Assembly (NCBI RefSeq): GCF_032118995.1
Contig: NC_092657.1
Location: 13,344,139 to 13,408,138, forward strand
Origin: Asterias amurensis
Lineage: Eukaryota; Echinodermata; Asteroidea; Forcipulatida; Asteriidae
Direction of reading: 5' to 3'
Length of the DNA stretch: 64,000 bases
Shown here one piece after another: positions 20,819 to 32,765 of this stretch. The position numbers and the translations under genes are program-made. How positions within the stretch are numbered: the first letter of the stretch is position 1; each line of letters begins with the position of its first letter. The notes under the pieces are model-generated. The model did not search any database. It saw nothing but the letters and a program-made list of their open reading frames with translations, and was not told the origin of the DNA.

Positions 20819-21278
20819 TTAAAACTTGTTTATTGAAACAAACTTGTTTGTTGCATGACCGCCTGGCACCGTCATGGTGTTGGTCAGTCTGGTGACATGC
20901 TGCCGCTGTGGGATGGCATTCCACTGAACTTGCAGAAGATGGGACAGGTGAGCCAGGTTGCTGTTGGCGTTGATGTGGGAACATGCAGATCGCTTCAGCT
21001 GGTCCCACATGGATGGGATTTAGGTTGGGGGAACTTGCCGGCCACACCATTCGCTCGATCATGCCTTCACCAGCCAGCGAAGCAGTAGCTACCCTGAACC
21101 TGTTTTCCTGGTAAGGCTTATACCACCCCACACCATGACACTCCCACCACCATAGGCGGTAACTGGTTGAACTCGTCTCATCGCGATCGGTGAACAACAC
21201 AACGCAATCTTTTTGACTTTTGAGAATGGCAGTTTGTGTCTTCCATTTGAGCTCATTCAGCCATGAATTCATGGACAT
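20819..21278 (-). pseudogene. Decayed Tc1/mariner transposase
   Basis: Two overlapping minus-strand frames together give the C-terminal half of a Tc1-type DDE transposase. One has DCVVLFTDRDE (the 'FTDE' catalytic-Asp block) and VWPASSPNLNPI (the 'SPDLNPIE' block). The other has MWDQLKRSACSHI, NAIPQRQHVTRLTNTM. The Asp of SPDLN is Asn here, the Glu after NPI is lost at a frameshift, and the segment between the catalytic blocks is largely deleted. Full-length Tc1 transposases have about 340 residues; this is under 160. Clearly inactive. Confidence 0.82.
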
Positions 21279-21299
21279 CTTTCATTTCCATACACCACT

Positions 21300-22384
21300 T
21301 AGGAAACATGTCATATAATTATTTCTTAATTAGTTGTACCGGTAAAATGTTTTACCTTACGATGTTATGACGAATTGTTTAGGGGGGACTTACTTTTGTT
21401 GATGTGTTTATGTTAAATGTGTTAATTTTTTAAAGATGTGCTATCAGAAAATAATTTAGCCTAATTAGAAACGATGTTTTAGTTAATGGCAACTTGATGC
21501 TACAGGATTGCGATAACAAAACAGTGAAAAATCATTCTTGGACATACAAATGCTAACCTAGAAGAAACCAAAAGGCATTGTATGAATGTATTAATAGTAT
21601 ATGTATACTAACATGACTGGGACTTGAGCAGGGGACACTAAATATTAATATTTTAATACGAATAATGCCAGATATGAATACGAATAACGCCAGAACAATT
21701 TGAAGACAAAGCTCCGCGAAAAAAATAATACTTTTCAGAAGGGTTTTGAAGGGATCTTAATTACTGAAACGTACCTAAAGACTTTGCTCGCTGCAATTTG
21801 ACTGTACTGTTAACGTCATCAGCTCAGCTTAAAGGCCGGGAAACTGTTTACTCTGCTTTTGGAAAAATAATTGATAAAACGCGACAAAGCTTCGCGAAGC
21901 GCTTGCCAGAAATTTAACTTAAAACAAGTATCGACGGTGCTGTAAACACGATCGCCTAAGCTTGGAATAAAATCTTGTAGAAACTTAAGTAAACAAAATC
22001 ACATTAAATCAACATAACAAAATATGAATAAAGCAAGATATATTATTAAAAGCAAAACAATTCGAAAACAAAGCTCCGCGAAACGCTCTTGACATAATTT
22101 TCAATTAGATTGGTATCTGTCACTCGAATTTACATCACACCATATCGCGATTTTCAACTGGGCAAAGCACTTCCAAATGAAGCTATATCATTTAAAACCT
22201 CGGCCCATAAATACTGCAAAGAAAAGAAGGTAATGATATATGATCCGTAAAAAGTCTGCCTAAAAAGCTCCTTAGCCACAATAAGATGGGTTACTGCCTG
22301 TCCATCTGAACACAAACTCTTGTGGGATTTTTAAAAGTCAACTTATTACCAACACGTATACCAGCCTTGCGCAAGGCCTGACTG
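21300..22384. other. Non-coding; one diverged dispersed repeat
   Basis: About 21490-21650 resembles 31600-31760 ('acagtgaaaaatcattcttg' against 'ccagtgaaaagtcaatcttg', and 'ggcattgta' against 'ggcattgtc'). Two short blocks with 'acaaagctccgcgaaa' occur at about 21705 and 22070. No gene seen. Confidence 0.4.
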
Positions 22385-22759
22385 TTAAAGGCAGTGGACA
22401 CTATTGGTAATTACCCAAAATAATTATTTGCATAAAACCTTTCTTGGTGACGAGTAATGGGGAGAGGTTGATGGTATAAAACATTGTGAGAAACGGCTCC
22501 CTCTGAAGTGCTATAGTTTTTGAGAAAGAAGTCATTTTCCACGAATTTGATTTCGAGACCTCAGATTTAGTACTTGAAGTCCCGAATCAACCATCTAAAC
22601 GCACACAACTTCGTGTGACAAGGGTTATTTTTCTTGCATTATTATCTCGCAATTTCGATGGCCAATTTTTCACAGGTTTGTTATTTTATGCATATGTTGA
22701 GATACACCAACTGTGAAGGCTAGTCTTTGACAATTACCAATAGTGTCCACTGCCTTTTA
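22385..22759. mobile_element. MITE-1 copy
   Basis: 'ttaaaggcagtggacacta' on the left, 'accaatagtgtccactgcct' then 'tttag' on the right. Well preserved except for the right TTAA. Confidence 0.92.
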
Positions 22760-23063
22760 GTGTTATATTGGTAAGTATTGACTGTGGTCCACGACCATCG
22801 CAACTTGAAGGTCTAGCTATATCGATGGTGAATAGTTTACTTCGCTCTTCCCCAGCGGCATAGGTCTATCCAGGACCGCTGGGATGGGCTTATCAGCTGG
22901 TACAGATTCTTGTTCAGGAAGTACATCACGCAGACATTGTGTGTGATGGTGACGACAATGCTTTGAGCCATGTATGTGAGTTTTCTTTGTTATACCTCCA
23001 CGCAGCAACAAAGCGGCTATACAAGTTGAAGCTCCCAACTATGATGTAAAATGAGTGATTACG

Positions 23064-23434
23064 TTAAAGCCATTGGACCCTTTCGGTACAGAAAAAAAAA
23101 AGTTCACAGACTAACAAATAATTTACAGGGTTTACAGAAGGTAATGGTGAAAGACTTCTCTTGAAATATTAGTCCATGAAATGCTTTACTTTTTGAAAAA
23201 ACGGTAAAACAATATAAATTCTCGTTAACGAGAATTACGGATTTATTTTAAACACATGTCATATCACGGCGAAACGCGCGAAAACAGGAGTGGGTTTTCC
23301 CGTTATTTTCTCCCGACTCCGATGTCCGATTGAGCCTAAATTTCCACAGGATTGTTATTTTATATATAAGTTGTGATACACGAAGTGTGGGACTTGGACA
23401 ATACTGTTTACCGAAAGTGTATAATGGCTTTACA
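23064..23434. mobile_element. MITE-2 copy, reversed relative to 20277
   Basis: Left 'ttaaagccattggaccc', right 'accgaaagtgtataatggct'. The interior is the reverse complement of the other copies ('cacggcgaaacgcgc', 'gattgagcctaaatttcc'). Confidence 0.85.
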
Positions 23435-24362
23435 CGGAGCTTTTCGCGAATCTTTCAAAAAAACGCTGGATAAGGGTATAATTCGAAATGATTGTTTTTG
23501 AACACAATTAAAATCTAGTGAATAGTCATATGACTCGATTTCCTTATTGATTTATTTACCACATTTTGAATGAAGTTCGGCAAAGTTCACACCTGTAGAC
23601 GCGACTATAGTCTGCTTAGTCTTCCTTAAATAATTCGCCTATTGACCTGGTAGTTGGAGCGTACAAGTAGGGGGCGATACAGTGCCACTTTGCTTGTGCA
23701 TTATTAACCAATATTGCTTTGTTGCTTGAAGACTTAGCGCTGCAAGATACAGTGCCCAATTGGCTAAACTTAATTCAGTATTCCACTTCTGAGCGAGGAC
23801 AGTGTTGTATAAAGTATTGCGGAAACGATTAGATGCATACATACATGCATAAACACACAAATGTTTTATCAGCCGACACTTCATCAAGACCAGTGGTTTA
23901 TTATGAAACAGAGACACAAATAAACGATTATCTTGTGTTTTATCGCGTGCATGCATCACTGAACCTTTTGAGAGAGAAAAAAAATTTCCTCATTATTTGG
24001 ACCGAAACACGTAGCTTGTACACGGCAATTAGAATTTCCATTATTATTTTATCAACCAGCAACGAATATAAATTTGACGTTTCTATGGTAACCGTTTTGT
24101 TATCATACAAAACACCACAGGACTTGCGTGGTTGGAAACAATCCAAAAAGCCATCACTTTCTATTTCACGGTGTCACAGAGTGGATCAGATCAACTGAGC
24201 TCCTAATTAAATTTGAGTTTCGCAGACGACTTGCAGTAAGACAACTTTGATGTTGACTGTTAATTTATTTTGTTTAATAAAATAAACAATTGTGACTGAC
24301 AACATTACCAGCTTCTTCATTTTCGTTTGGTATCCGAAACCTTTACTACTTACAAGTTCATC
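23435..24362. other. Upstream region of the second FReD gene
   Basis: Only short overlapping ORFs on both strands. I cannot identify a convincing TATA box or 5' exon for the gene at 24363. Confidence 0.35.
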
Positions 24363-25309
24363 ATGGGAGCTATTGCCTTAGCTTTGTCTCTGTTACTTAT
24401 GGTACTTTATTGTCAGAGTGAGAATCCACAGAGATTTATCTCAACCCTGTATCAAGCTACCAACCGAGCCTTGGAGAATCATGTGTTTCAGTGGAAGACT
24501 GTATCTTCTCCTGTGATCTGTGGGCGAGACTGCTCTATGGATCCACAGTGCGTGTCGTTCAACTACCAACTATGTAGCCATGTTTGTGAATTCAACAATA
24601 TCACCAGAGCAAACAGCCCCGATGACTTTATCGAATCGCAAGGAAGTGTATACTACGATGAAAAGGTTGACACTCTCTTAGTTGGTATTCCGGACCTGAA
24701 GAGGTATAGCAGTTGTATTCAGTTACATCAAGCCGGTTACTGTGACAATGGCATATACACAATCTATCCTACAAGCCTAGCTGATGAATTACATGTCTAC
24801 TGTGATATGAAGACAGATGGAGGAGGCTGGATCGTGTTCCAGAGGAGACAAGATGGCTCGGTTGACTTTTACCGTAACTGGACTGAATACCAATCTGGGT
24901 TTGGTGATCTGCATAATGAGTTCTGGTTGGGGAATGATATCCTGCGTGACCTTACTGGGTCAGGTCAATGGCAGCTCAGAGTACATATGGAAGATTGGCT
25001 GTTACAGGCGACAAGTACACTCTCCAGGTTGGTTCATATGATGCTCAGAGTACAGCAGGTGACTCAATGTCATATCATAATGGCCGTCCATTCTCAGCGA
25101 AGGATCGGGACAATGATGCACTTAATAGAAATTGTGCCTTGGACTATAAAGGTGCCTGGTGGTTTAAATACTGCTTTAAGGCTCATCTGAACGGTATATA
25201 CTATCCACAGGAAGATGGGTCAGACGCACGAGGAATACAATGGTATGCGTGGAAAGGATATCATTACTCACTGAAAAAATGCAGCATGAAATTACGGCAA
25301 GTTCTGTAA
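24363..25309 (+). pseudogene. PAN/apple-like plus fibrinogen-related protein, frameshifted
   Basis: No intron is seen from the ATG at 24363 to the TAA at 25307. In order: signal peptide (MGAIALALSLLLMVLY); a PAN/apple-like module (VICGRDCSMDPQCVSFNY, CSHVCEFNN, GSVYYD); then a FReD starting about residue 117 with CIQLHQAGYCDNGIYTIYP, CDMKTDGGGW, FQRRQDGSVDF and NEFWLGNDILRDL. After VHMEDW (about 24999) a small deletion removes the usual segment of about 13 residues and shifts the frame. The rest continues in another frame (AVTGDKYTLQVGSYD, RDNDALNRNCA, GAWWFKYC, HLNGIYY). No 30-40-base intron could explain this. If real it makes a truncated or dead gene; otherwise it is a null allele or assembly error. 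An intact version would be a secreted lectin-like protein. Confidence 0.82.
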
Positions 25310-25508
25310 CTACCAACCGAGCGGAAAATCTATGATACAAATATAGAATAACAACTACGAAGAAAACAAATTCACATTTTTGAAAACATATCCTACGGTC
25401 GGATATAGGAAATATTTTTAACAATAACAAGTCTTGAACAAAACTCGCTGTACTAATTTAACGTACTTGATTTCCAAACAATTTATTTTGGACAAAAACA
25501 ACATCAAA

Positions 25509-25514
25509 AATAAA
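25509..25514 (+). terminator. Poly(A) signal candidate
   Basis: AATAAA about 200 bases after the stop of the second FReD gene. Confidence 0.35.
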
Positions 25515-26239
25515 ACAAAAAAATTGTTAAATTTGTAGGTGAAACTAATGCGAAATGCCTTTGACTGTCTAAAAAGGGTTAATTAAAAAAAAAATTGGAA
25601 CTGGCCACTAAAGTTTGTTATGTTTATTTCACTAAAAAAACAGATCGGATAAATGCTAAACGGGATGCTCGTATATGAAGAAGCAACACACTACTGTTAA
25701 GATGTAAAATGTTTTAATGATCGTAATCTGAAATATTTGTTGGAAAACCTGTAAATAATTCGTTTTTGTTTTTGACAAAATTGATTTCATTATTGCTTCT
25801 CATTTAACTTTCCCGCATACGAAGTACTATACTTGAACATTTTGTTAAACCCTCGTTCTTCTGAGGAAAAGCTATTTTGAAAGAGACAGAACAATCAAGT
25901 CACTCTGTTGTGAGCAAACTATGAGACTAAAATGCTTTTGACAAAGAAAGTGCAGCTGCTCATCGGTTATAATATAAACATGTATAATACAGTTTTGAAA
26001 GTGTAAGCCTAAACAAAAGTACAACACTTTGATTTGTATTCAATACAACAGCAAAATCATTTTGGATTTTTTGACAATTGCATTGAGAACAAAACCCAAT
26101 TGTTGATTCATTGTTTATTTTGATTTTTTTTTTTCCGCTACATTTTTTAGTTTTGTCTTTTTCAAATGATATCTTACGTTTACGTTCCAAGTGGTGAGAG
26201 GTGTTGAACAGATTATGTAGACGCAAGCGACTCAACGTG
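25515..26239. other. Non-coding stretch
   Basis: AT-rich, with short homopolymers; no gene or repeat end recognised. Confidence 0.35.
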
Positions 26240-26624
26240 TTAAAAGCAGTGGACACTATTGGTAATTGTCAAAGACTAGCCTTCACAGTTGGTGTATCTC
26301 AACATATGCATAAAATAACAAACCTGTGAAAATTTGAGCTCACTCGGTCATCGAAGTTGCGAGATAATAAGGAAAGAAAAATAACCCTTCTCACACGAAG
26401 TTGTGTGCGTTTAGATGGTTGATTTCGAGACCTCAAGTTCTAAACTTGAGGTCTCGAAATCAAATTCGTGGAAAATTACATCTGTCTCGAAAACTAGGCA
26501 CTTCAGAGAGAGCCGTTTCTCACAATGTTTTATACTAACAACCTCTCCCCATTACTTGTAATCAAGAAAGGTTTAATGATAATGATTATTTTCAGAAACT
26601 ACCAATAGTGTCCACTGCCTTTAA
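26240..26624. mobile_element. MITE-1 copy, inverted orientation
   Basis: 'ttaaaagcagtggacacta' on the left and 'accaatagtgtccactgcct' then 'ttaa' on the right, with TTAA on both sides. The strong central stem 'atttcgagacctcaag' against 'cttgaggtctcgaaat' is intact. Confidence 0.92.
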
Positions 26625-26639
26625 CAGTTTGTTTCAGTC

Positions 26640-27210
26640 AAGCATTGTTTACTACATGTCGATAAACATCGCTAACCAAGTTGTGTGTTAATGGTCATGA
26701 AGAAATGATTTCTGACATCAGTGAAACAAGTATTTGTTGTTGTGTGAGTGTTTAAGAAACTAAACTTTAAAGAAGGATGGGTTATTTAAATACACTTATT
26801 TTGTTAATCTTGAAGACCACTCTTCTCTTACCTCTTATGCTAGTCGAAACGTTGAGACCAATTAAGAACGGACTCCGCGGCAGTACAGTTAATTACGATC
26901 CTATAAGCTAAAGTAGTAGTCCAAGTCTATGTTCTATAACATCCGTCTTGGTAATAGTTAAACAGCAGGACAGTTCTTTTCAGAACTGATAAGTCTCCCG
27001 AACCCCCGATTATCTACTCCGCGGCCGCGGCAGTATAATAAAGCAATACAGTTCTCTAAGAACAAATTCTACCTGGCAAGTAGATACACACATGGTGTTA
27101 CCGCAAACCACAAAATATACATTTTTACCTCACCATGCAATGCCTCAAATACTATACGCATTTACAATCAAAATTAACAAAATAAGTGTATTATTTGTTT
27201 ATATTTTTTT
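26640..27210. other. Non-coding stretch
   Basis: No gene recognised. 'ctccgcggc' occurs twice, at about 26874 and 27016, in short related contexts. Confidence 0.35.
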
Positions 27211-28464
27211 TTATAAATGTGTGAGCTTTAGATTAAAAATACATATAATATTTCTGAATGACTGTAATCTACTCGTCCAGGGATAAAAATGGAAAGGAAT
27301 AAGAGGTTGCACAGATCATTACAACAGCAAATTTTGTTTATTAAACGTGCAGGTTAGGATGAAGTGGAAATAACATGTATTGTGAACTGCTTGTTATTTT
27401 CAGAGCGTTTAAGAAGGTACATTTTGAAAAAGGTTGTTCTATTTTAAAATAATTAATTGTCTAAATCGTTTTTCTTAAATGTGTGAACACTAGATCAGAA
27501 CAACATCACTATTGGACGAAAATAAACATGTACTCGTCCAAGGAAACAAACATATGACAAGAAGACATGATTGCAAAGATCAGTACAACAACAAAATCCT
27601 TTACAAAAAAGGTGGTTGAGAATGAAGTGGTAATGCAATTCTTTGTGAACTGCTATTCCCAACATTTGTTGTTATCAGAGCGTTTAAGAAGGTAAATTTT
27701 GAAGAAGGTTGTTTGCTCATAATATCTTTATTTGTTTAGTTACCTGAAATTTACATCATAATAATGTATAATTGTTGGCCATTTATTGCGTTTTTCCACT
27801 GCCAAAGTGCTAACTTTCCGGCAAAAGTGTGTTCGCGCACTTAAAATACCAAAACATTTTGTTACATTTTTATGTAGGTTGGTACCTTATCTTCCAACTA
27901 TAAAAGTGTCATAATCCACAAAGTGTCACTTTCGGACTTATGGCCCAATACAATACCCCTATTTTTCGCTTACAAACAATATGACAAAAACACCCCTATT
28001 TGAAATAGTGGTTTGATCCAAAGTTGATCGCACACTTAATTTTTACAAAAATTTTCTGAAAGCGTGAACATGGTTGTGCAATATGTGTAAAAGAAAAACT
28101 TCAACCTTTTCCCCTTTAGACGTATCAGTGCTTTCAATTTACCTATATTTCAACACTTAAAAAAGGTAAAAACTTGGAAAATTTGCTGAAAATGTTATTT
28201 TGGCCGAAACCTTGGCAACCAATGTCTGATATAACTTTTTTTTCGACTTTTGTGTTTTGTGAACCCATACCTACTCATACATGGAGTTTTGCCAAAATCC
28301 ATTTTTTGACGTCTGCCAACATTTTAAAAATATCTTTGATTTTTACAGCAACCGAGTCTTAATTGTCTAAATCTTATTTTGATATGTGTGAATTAACCTT
28401 ATTTTAGAACAAAAGAATGTTTTTGAAGACTTTAAACATGTACTCATCCACCCCCCCCCCCCCC

Positions 28465-28500
<36 letters not shown>

Positions 28501-30210
28501 CGCAAGAATTGTTTGTCAAGATCAGTACAACAGCAACATTCCTTTCTGGAATACTTGAAGTGTGGTTTAAATTAATTTGATGAAACGGATATATCATTGA
28601 CTGCGAACTGCTAAAACAGTTGTTTTCAGAGTATTTGAGAAAGTAAACTTTGAAGAAGGTTGTTCTACTCCGTTCATACCCTTAATTATATTAAAGTATT
28701 AACTTTTCCCGGTGCAAATTTAACACCTATTTTGTAAATAATCTTGTTTGGGTTTTTGTGTGGACCTTAGATTAGAAACAGGAATTGCGGATGACTATAG
28801 ATATGTACTCATCCAAGAAAACCAAACTATAGATCATAAGAAATGACTGCAAAGATCGGTACAAACTTACTTTACAAAAAAGTGTGGTTTAGGATGAAGT
28901 AGAATAACATTTATTGTCAACAGCTATTTCCAACATTTGTTGTTGTCAGAGCGTTTAAGAAGGTACATTTTGAAGAAGGTTGTTCTCTTTTAGTAAAATT
29001 TAATTGTGTAAATATTATTGTTATATGTGTGAACCTTATATTGACACAAAAACACATTGTTTGAAGAATATAACCACGTCCAACAAACAGATTGATCCGA
29101 CGAAATGATTACAAAGATCAATACAACACCGACATTCCTTTCTGGGATACTTGGAGTGTGGTTTAAATTTTATTCAACCGTTGCTGTGGTTATCAGAGTG
29201 TTTAAGAAAGTACATGATATTTGAAGTTTTAACATACTTTTTATTTTATATAATATTACTTGTATCTGTGTGAACTTTAGATTAGACAACAACAAAATAA
29301 CTGACTAGAATGTTATATTCATTCGGGAATACAAACAAAAAAAAAGATCCGAAGAAATGATTGTAAAGATCAGTACAACAGCAACATTCCCTTTGTGGAA
29401 AATACAGTGTGAATTAAATTTGCTGAAGCGGATATCATACTAATTGTGAACTAATAGTTCAACAATTTGTTGTTGTCAGAGTGTTTAAGAAAGTACATAT
29501 TTGAAGAAGGTTTTCCTTGTTCAATATACTTATTGTTTTATTATATTACTTTTATTGTTGTGAACCTTAGATTAAGACAATATATATATATAAAAGACTA
29601 TAATTGTATACTCAATCAGGGATTCAAAAAAAAAAAAAAAATCGATAGAAAGAAATGATTTCACAGATGATTACAACAGCAACATTCCTTTCTGGAATAT
29701 TCAAAGGGTAGTTTAAAATTGACGAAGCGGACATTACATCAATTGTGAACTGTTCATTTAAACATGTATTGTTGTCAGTGTGTTTATCAAAGTACATACT
29801 GAAAAGGGTTTGTTTCTTTTATTATTCTTAACATACTCAATTGCCTTAGTCTTAATGTTGTCATGTATGGACCTTAGATCAGAGGAAAAACGTCATTGGT
29901 GTCTATAAACATTTACTCATCCAAGGAAACAAAAACTAGGATCAGAAGAAAGGATTGCAAAGATCAGAACAACAACAATAATTCCTTTCTGGAACACTCA
30001 AAGTGTGGTTAAAATTTATTGAAGCAACTATCAAATTTACGAACTATAACTTTAAACATTAATTATTGTTGTTTGTCGGAGTGTTTAAGAATGGAAATGT
30101 TGGCGAAGGTTTCTCTTTTATTTCACTTTATTGATTCACTTTAATTATTTTATGTTAGCATTAGAAGAAAAAAAAAACTTGTTGAATGACTACAAACAAT
30201 TACTCATTTA
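27210..30210. repeat. Divergent tandem array of about 240-380-base units
   Basis: At least eight units share ordered blocks: 'gtgtgaacnttagat', 'actcatccaagga', 'gatcagtacaacaacaa', 'attcctttctgga', 'aagtgtggttta', and 'tgttgtcagagcgtttaag' followed by 'aaggtacattttgaagaag'. Units start near 27221, 27481, 28385, 28759, 29026, 29268, 29557 and 29867. Unit 2 is followed by about 650 bases (27720-28370) without the blocks. No ORF is conserved between units, so it reads as a satellite-like array. Confidence 0.8.
28450..28499. repeat. Poly-C followed by poly-A
   Basis: About 15 C then about 34 A inside one unit of the array; also a likely length-error site. Confidence 0.9.
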
Positions 30211-30285
30211 TGGCACTTTTTCAGAACGATGGAAACCAAGACAATACAAAACATAAATGCCGAGCGGTCCGAGCTTTGAATTAAA

Positions 30286-30560
30286 ATCATAATTATTCAT
30301 AAATACCTCGGACAGTTTCGCTATTCCTATTGGTGGAGAGCGCGTCACGTGGGTGTGTATAAACATTTGTTTATGACCGGTAAAAGGTGTTGAAACATGG
30401 GCGTGACACGCAAGCTTGCACCTGTGCTTATAATACAGTTTCTTCATTCCTATTGGTCGAGAGCAACGGCTGAAACAGTTGTGCCACATCACGCGATACG
30501 CGCAACGCGCACATCATTCCCTTATAAGGAGTTGTTTACCCGAGGGCGGCGGAGGGTTGT
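30286..30560. mobile_element. GC-rich dispersed repeat (family C), reversed
   Basis: 'attcataaatacctcgg', then 'acagtttcgctattcc' and 'ggtggagagcgcgtcacgtg', match the reverse complement of 7153-7570 and the forward strand of 32044-32485. Confidence 0.65.
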
Positions 30561-30666
30561 GTTGAAAGAAATCATTGCACAATTATAATGTTTACATTTA
30601 TTTAACTTTTTGACCAAAAGTGTTGATGTTTTTTGACCGAAAAGGTATTGATGACTGGGAATCAAA

Positions 30667-30810
30667 GTGTGTTGAATCGGTTTTCAACTAGTGGATTAAA
30701 CCCGCCGATGCCCGGTTCTTGATAATTTTACCTCGATTTAGTATCGGTAAATTATCAAGAACCAGGCCTCGTTGGGATTAAACCACTAGTTGAAAACCTC
30801 TCCACCACAC
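30667..30810. repeat. Palindrome with arms of about 65 bases
   Basis: Arms 30667-30732 and 30747-30810 pair: 'ggttttcaactagtgg' with 'ccactagttgaaaacc', and 'ggttcttgataatttacc'-like with 'ggtaaattatcaagaacc'. Loop about 14 bases. It lies just downstream of a family C copy and may be an independent hairpin MITE. Confidence 0.8.
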
Positions 30811-30839
30811 ATTGGTTCTCTTAGTAATACAGTTATCAG

Positions 30840-32043
30840 AGTGTAAGTTTGGAAAACGAGACGTAATTATTGCACTTAGGTTTGGAAAACCAGACGTTAT
30901 TATTGCACTTAATGACCAGACATTATAGTTGTGAATGATAACCAAACTCTGCGCACAAGAACTGCCGGTGATGCATATCATAAATTGAAGTAAAGGCGAT
31001 TTAATACAACTGTAAATCCGCTCACAAATGCCTCTTACTCTTGACACTTTTGATTAATTTTGGCATAGCAGTGGCTTTTTCCTCAATTAGTACCATTCAT
31101 AAGTGGAGATACGTAATAGCTGTTTTTGACATGTTTTGAATAAAATATATATTTCATTGCATTTTAGTAAGCAATATTTATAGACGCCAATGCAAATGAA
31201 TCAGTCAAAAACTGTAAACTACAATAGACCGTGCAAGTGTTGCGCGTTTTTGAACGTTTTAAACATTAAAATGCGTATTGTTGAGAAAAATGGTATTACA
31301 ACTGTTTTTATTTTTTTATTTTTTAAAATTGAGCAAACCCAAAAGGGAACATACAGTTTGGAAGTGTTGAAATATAATACGTACCTAACTTGCACGGTCT
31401 TTTATCTACTTATTTGTTTGAATAGCTGTGCGAATGCGTATGAATGGAGACAATAAAACAAACCCATTCATAACAAGTGAAACACATGTTTTTGATTGAA
31501 TTATGTTAAGTGTGTTTTGTTATTTTCTTTTTTTTTTAGACTAAAGCATATTATAAGGGAAAAAGCAATGTTTTTAGGTAATGGTGTTACTTAATAAATG
31601 CATCAGGAACGCAGTCGATGAACAAACCAGTGAAAAGTCAATCTTGAACTTTGAAATTTGGACCTAAACTAAACCAAATGGCATTGTCTGAGTAATAACT
31701 AATACTAGTGTTTGTCCAAACAGGCTAGGGACTGGAGAAGGGAAAACCAAATACCTATTTCAAAACATTTTCAAGACACACTGATTTGTTTATGATAGTT
31801 GGTAAAATAAAATAATTCAAAACAAGTACATGATGATTCAAAAGTAGTCGCAAGGGGGCGTTTACCCCCTTTTGAGATAGTTTATAGCTTGAGGAATTGG
31901 GGAAGGGAGACACAATGTATTTACAGTTCAAGAATATCTGCCTTGATATTTTGTCGGATTTACATGTTGCAAAAAACATGCAAAATGCACCTTTATAGTC
32001 CCCTCAGGAAATAGTCACGAGGCTAAGAGAATTAATAAATAGT
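30840..32043. other. Non-coding stretch
   Basis: A short direct repeat 'gtttggaaaacnagacgt' occurs near 30848 and 30880. 31600-31760 is the partner of the diverged repeat at 21490-21650. No gene seen. Confidence 0.4.
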
Positions 32044-32485
32044 AATCGTAAATACCTCAGACAGTTTCGCTATTCCTATTTGTGGAGAGCGCATCACGTG
32101 AGGCCGGGGGTGTTTAAACATTTGATAACCGGTTGAGCGCGGATTCTCCGCGCTTGTCTTGGTGCAAGACGTTTCTTGTTACGGGCGATGCAGGCGCTGT
32201 CACTGAGTTGGCCGCGCAGTGTAAGAAAGGAAAATCAGAACATGTTGCACCAAGGCTAACCGCGCATGCGCAGGAACGGAACCGGAAACTGTCGGAAATA
32301 GGCGTCTTAGTCAAAACAATGCAACACACGGACGTCGTACATGTACATACCATGGATGTAGAAACATACATAGCTCAAGCACGTCGGAAACGGATACGTT
32401 TTACAGAAATTCTTACTTCATTACGCCTTTTAACCAAAAAGGCATTTATGGATGGGAATAAAAGGGTAGCGACTAGTTCTTTAAA
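32044..32485. mobile_element. GC-rich dispersed repeat (family C)
   Basis: Starts 'taaatacctcagacagtttc', contains 'ttggtgcaagacgtttc' and 'ttgcaccaaggctaaccgcg' as an internal inverted pair, and ends 'aataaaagggtagcgac'. The 134-codon ORF across it is not similar to any protein I know and shares its sequence with non-coding copies. Confidence 0.65.
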
Positions 32486-32765
32486 CAAAAGGGCAAGTGA
32501 AAAACGTTCATACATGCATTGTTGTTGTTGTTGTTAAAAACTGTGTGTTTTGTTTTGAATTACATAAGGCTGCCAAAACGGGCTGCCCATGTGAATAGTT
32601 GAACAACAGTAATTTTTTAAAACAACTGACATTACATTTCTAAGGGAACTGCGGGTGGTAAACTTTTCAGTATTTCTAAAGAAACCGTTTTTTCGACATG
32701 AATATTAAGTCTGCTCAGTCTTCCGTTAATAATTAGTTGCCTTTGGGTCAGCAAAACTTGTGTCT

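Noticed and set aside
22817..23038. 73-codon minus-strand ORF with His/Cys residues
   Set aside because: It looked like a possible zinc-binding fragment, but spacing fits no family I know and there are no flanking exons or repeats to support it.
27210..30210. CRISPR-like array
   Set aside because: Units are long, diverged and repeat through their whole length. This is animal DNA, so a tandem satellite is the right reading.
32133..32537. 134-codon ORF
   Set aside because: It lies in a dispersed GC-rich repeat whose other copies have no such frame, and ends in a simple (GTT)n-type run.
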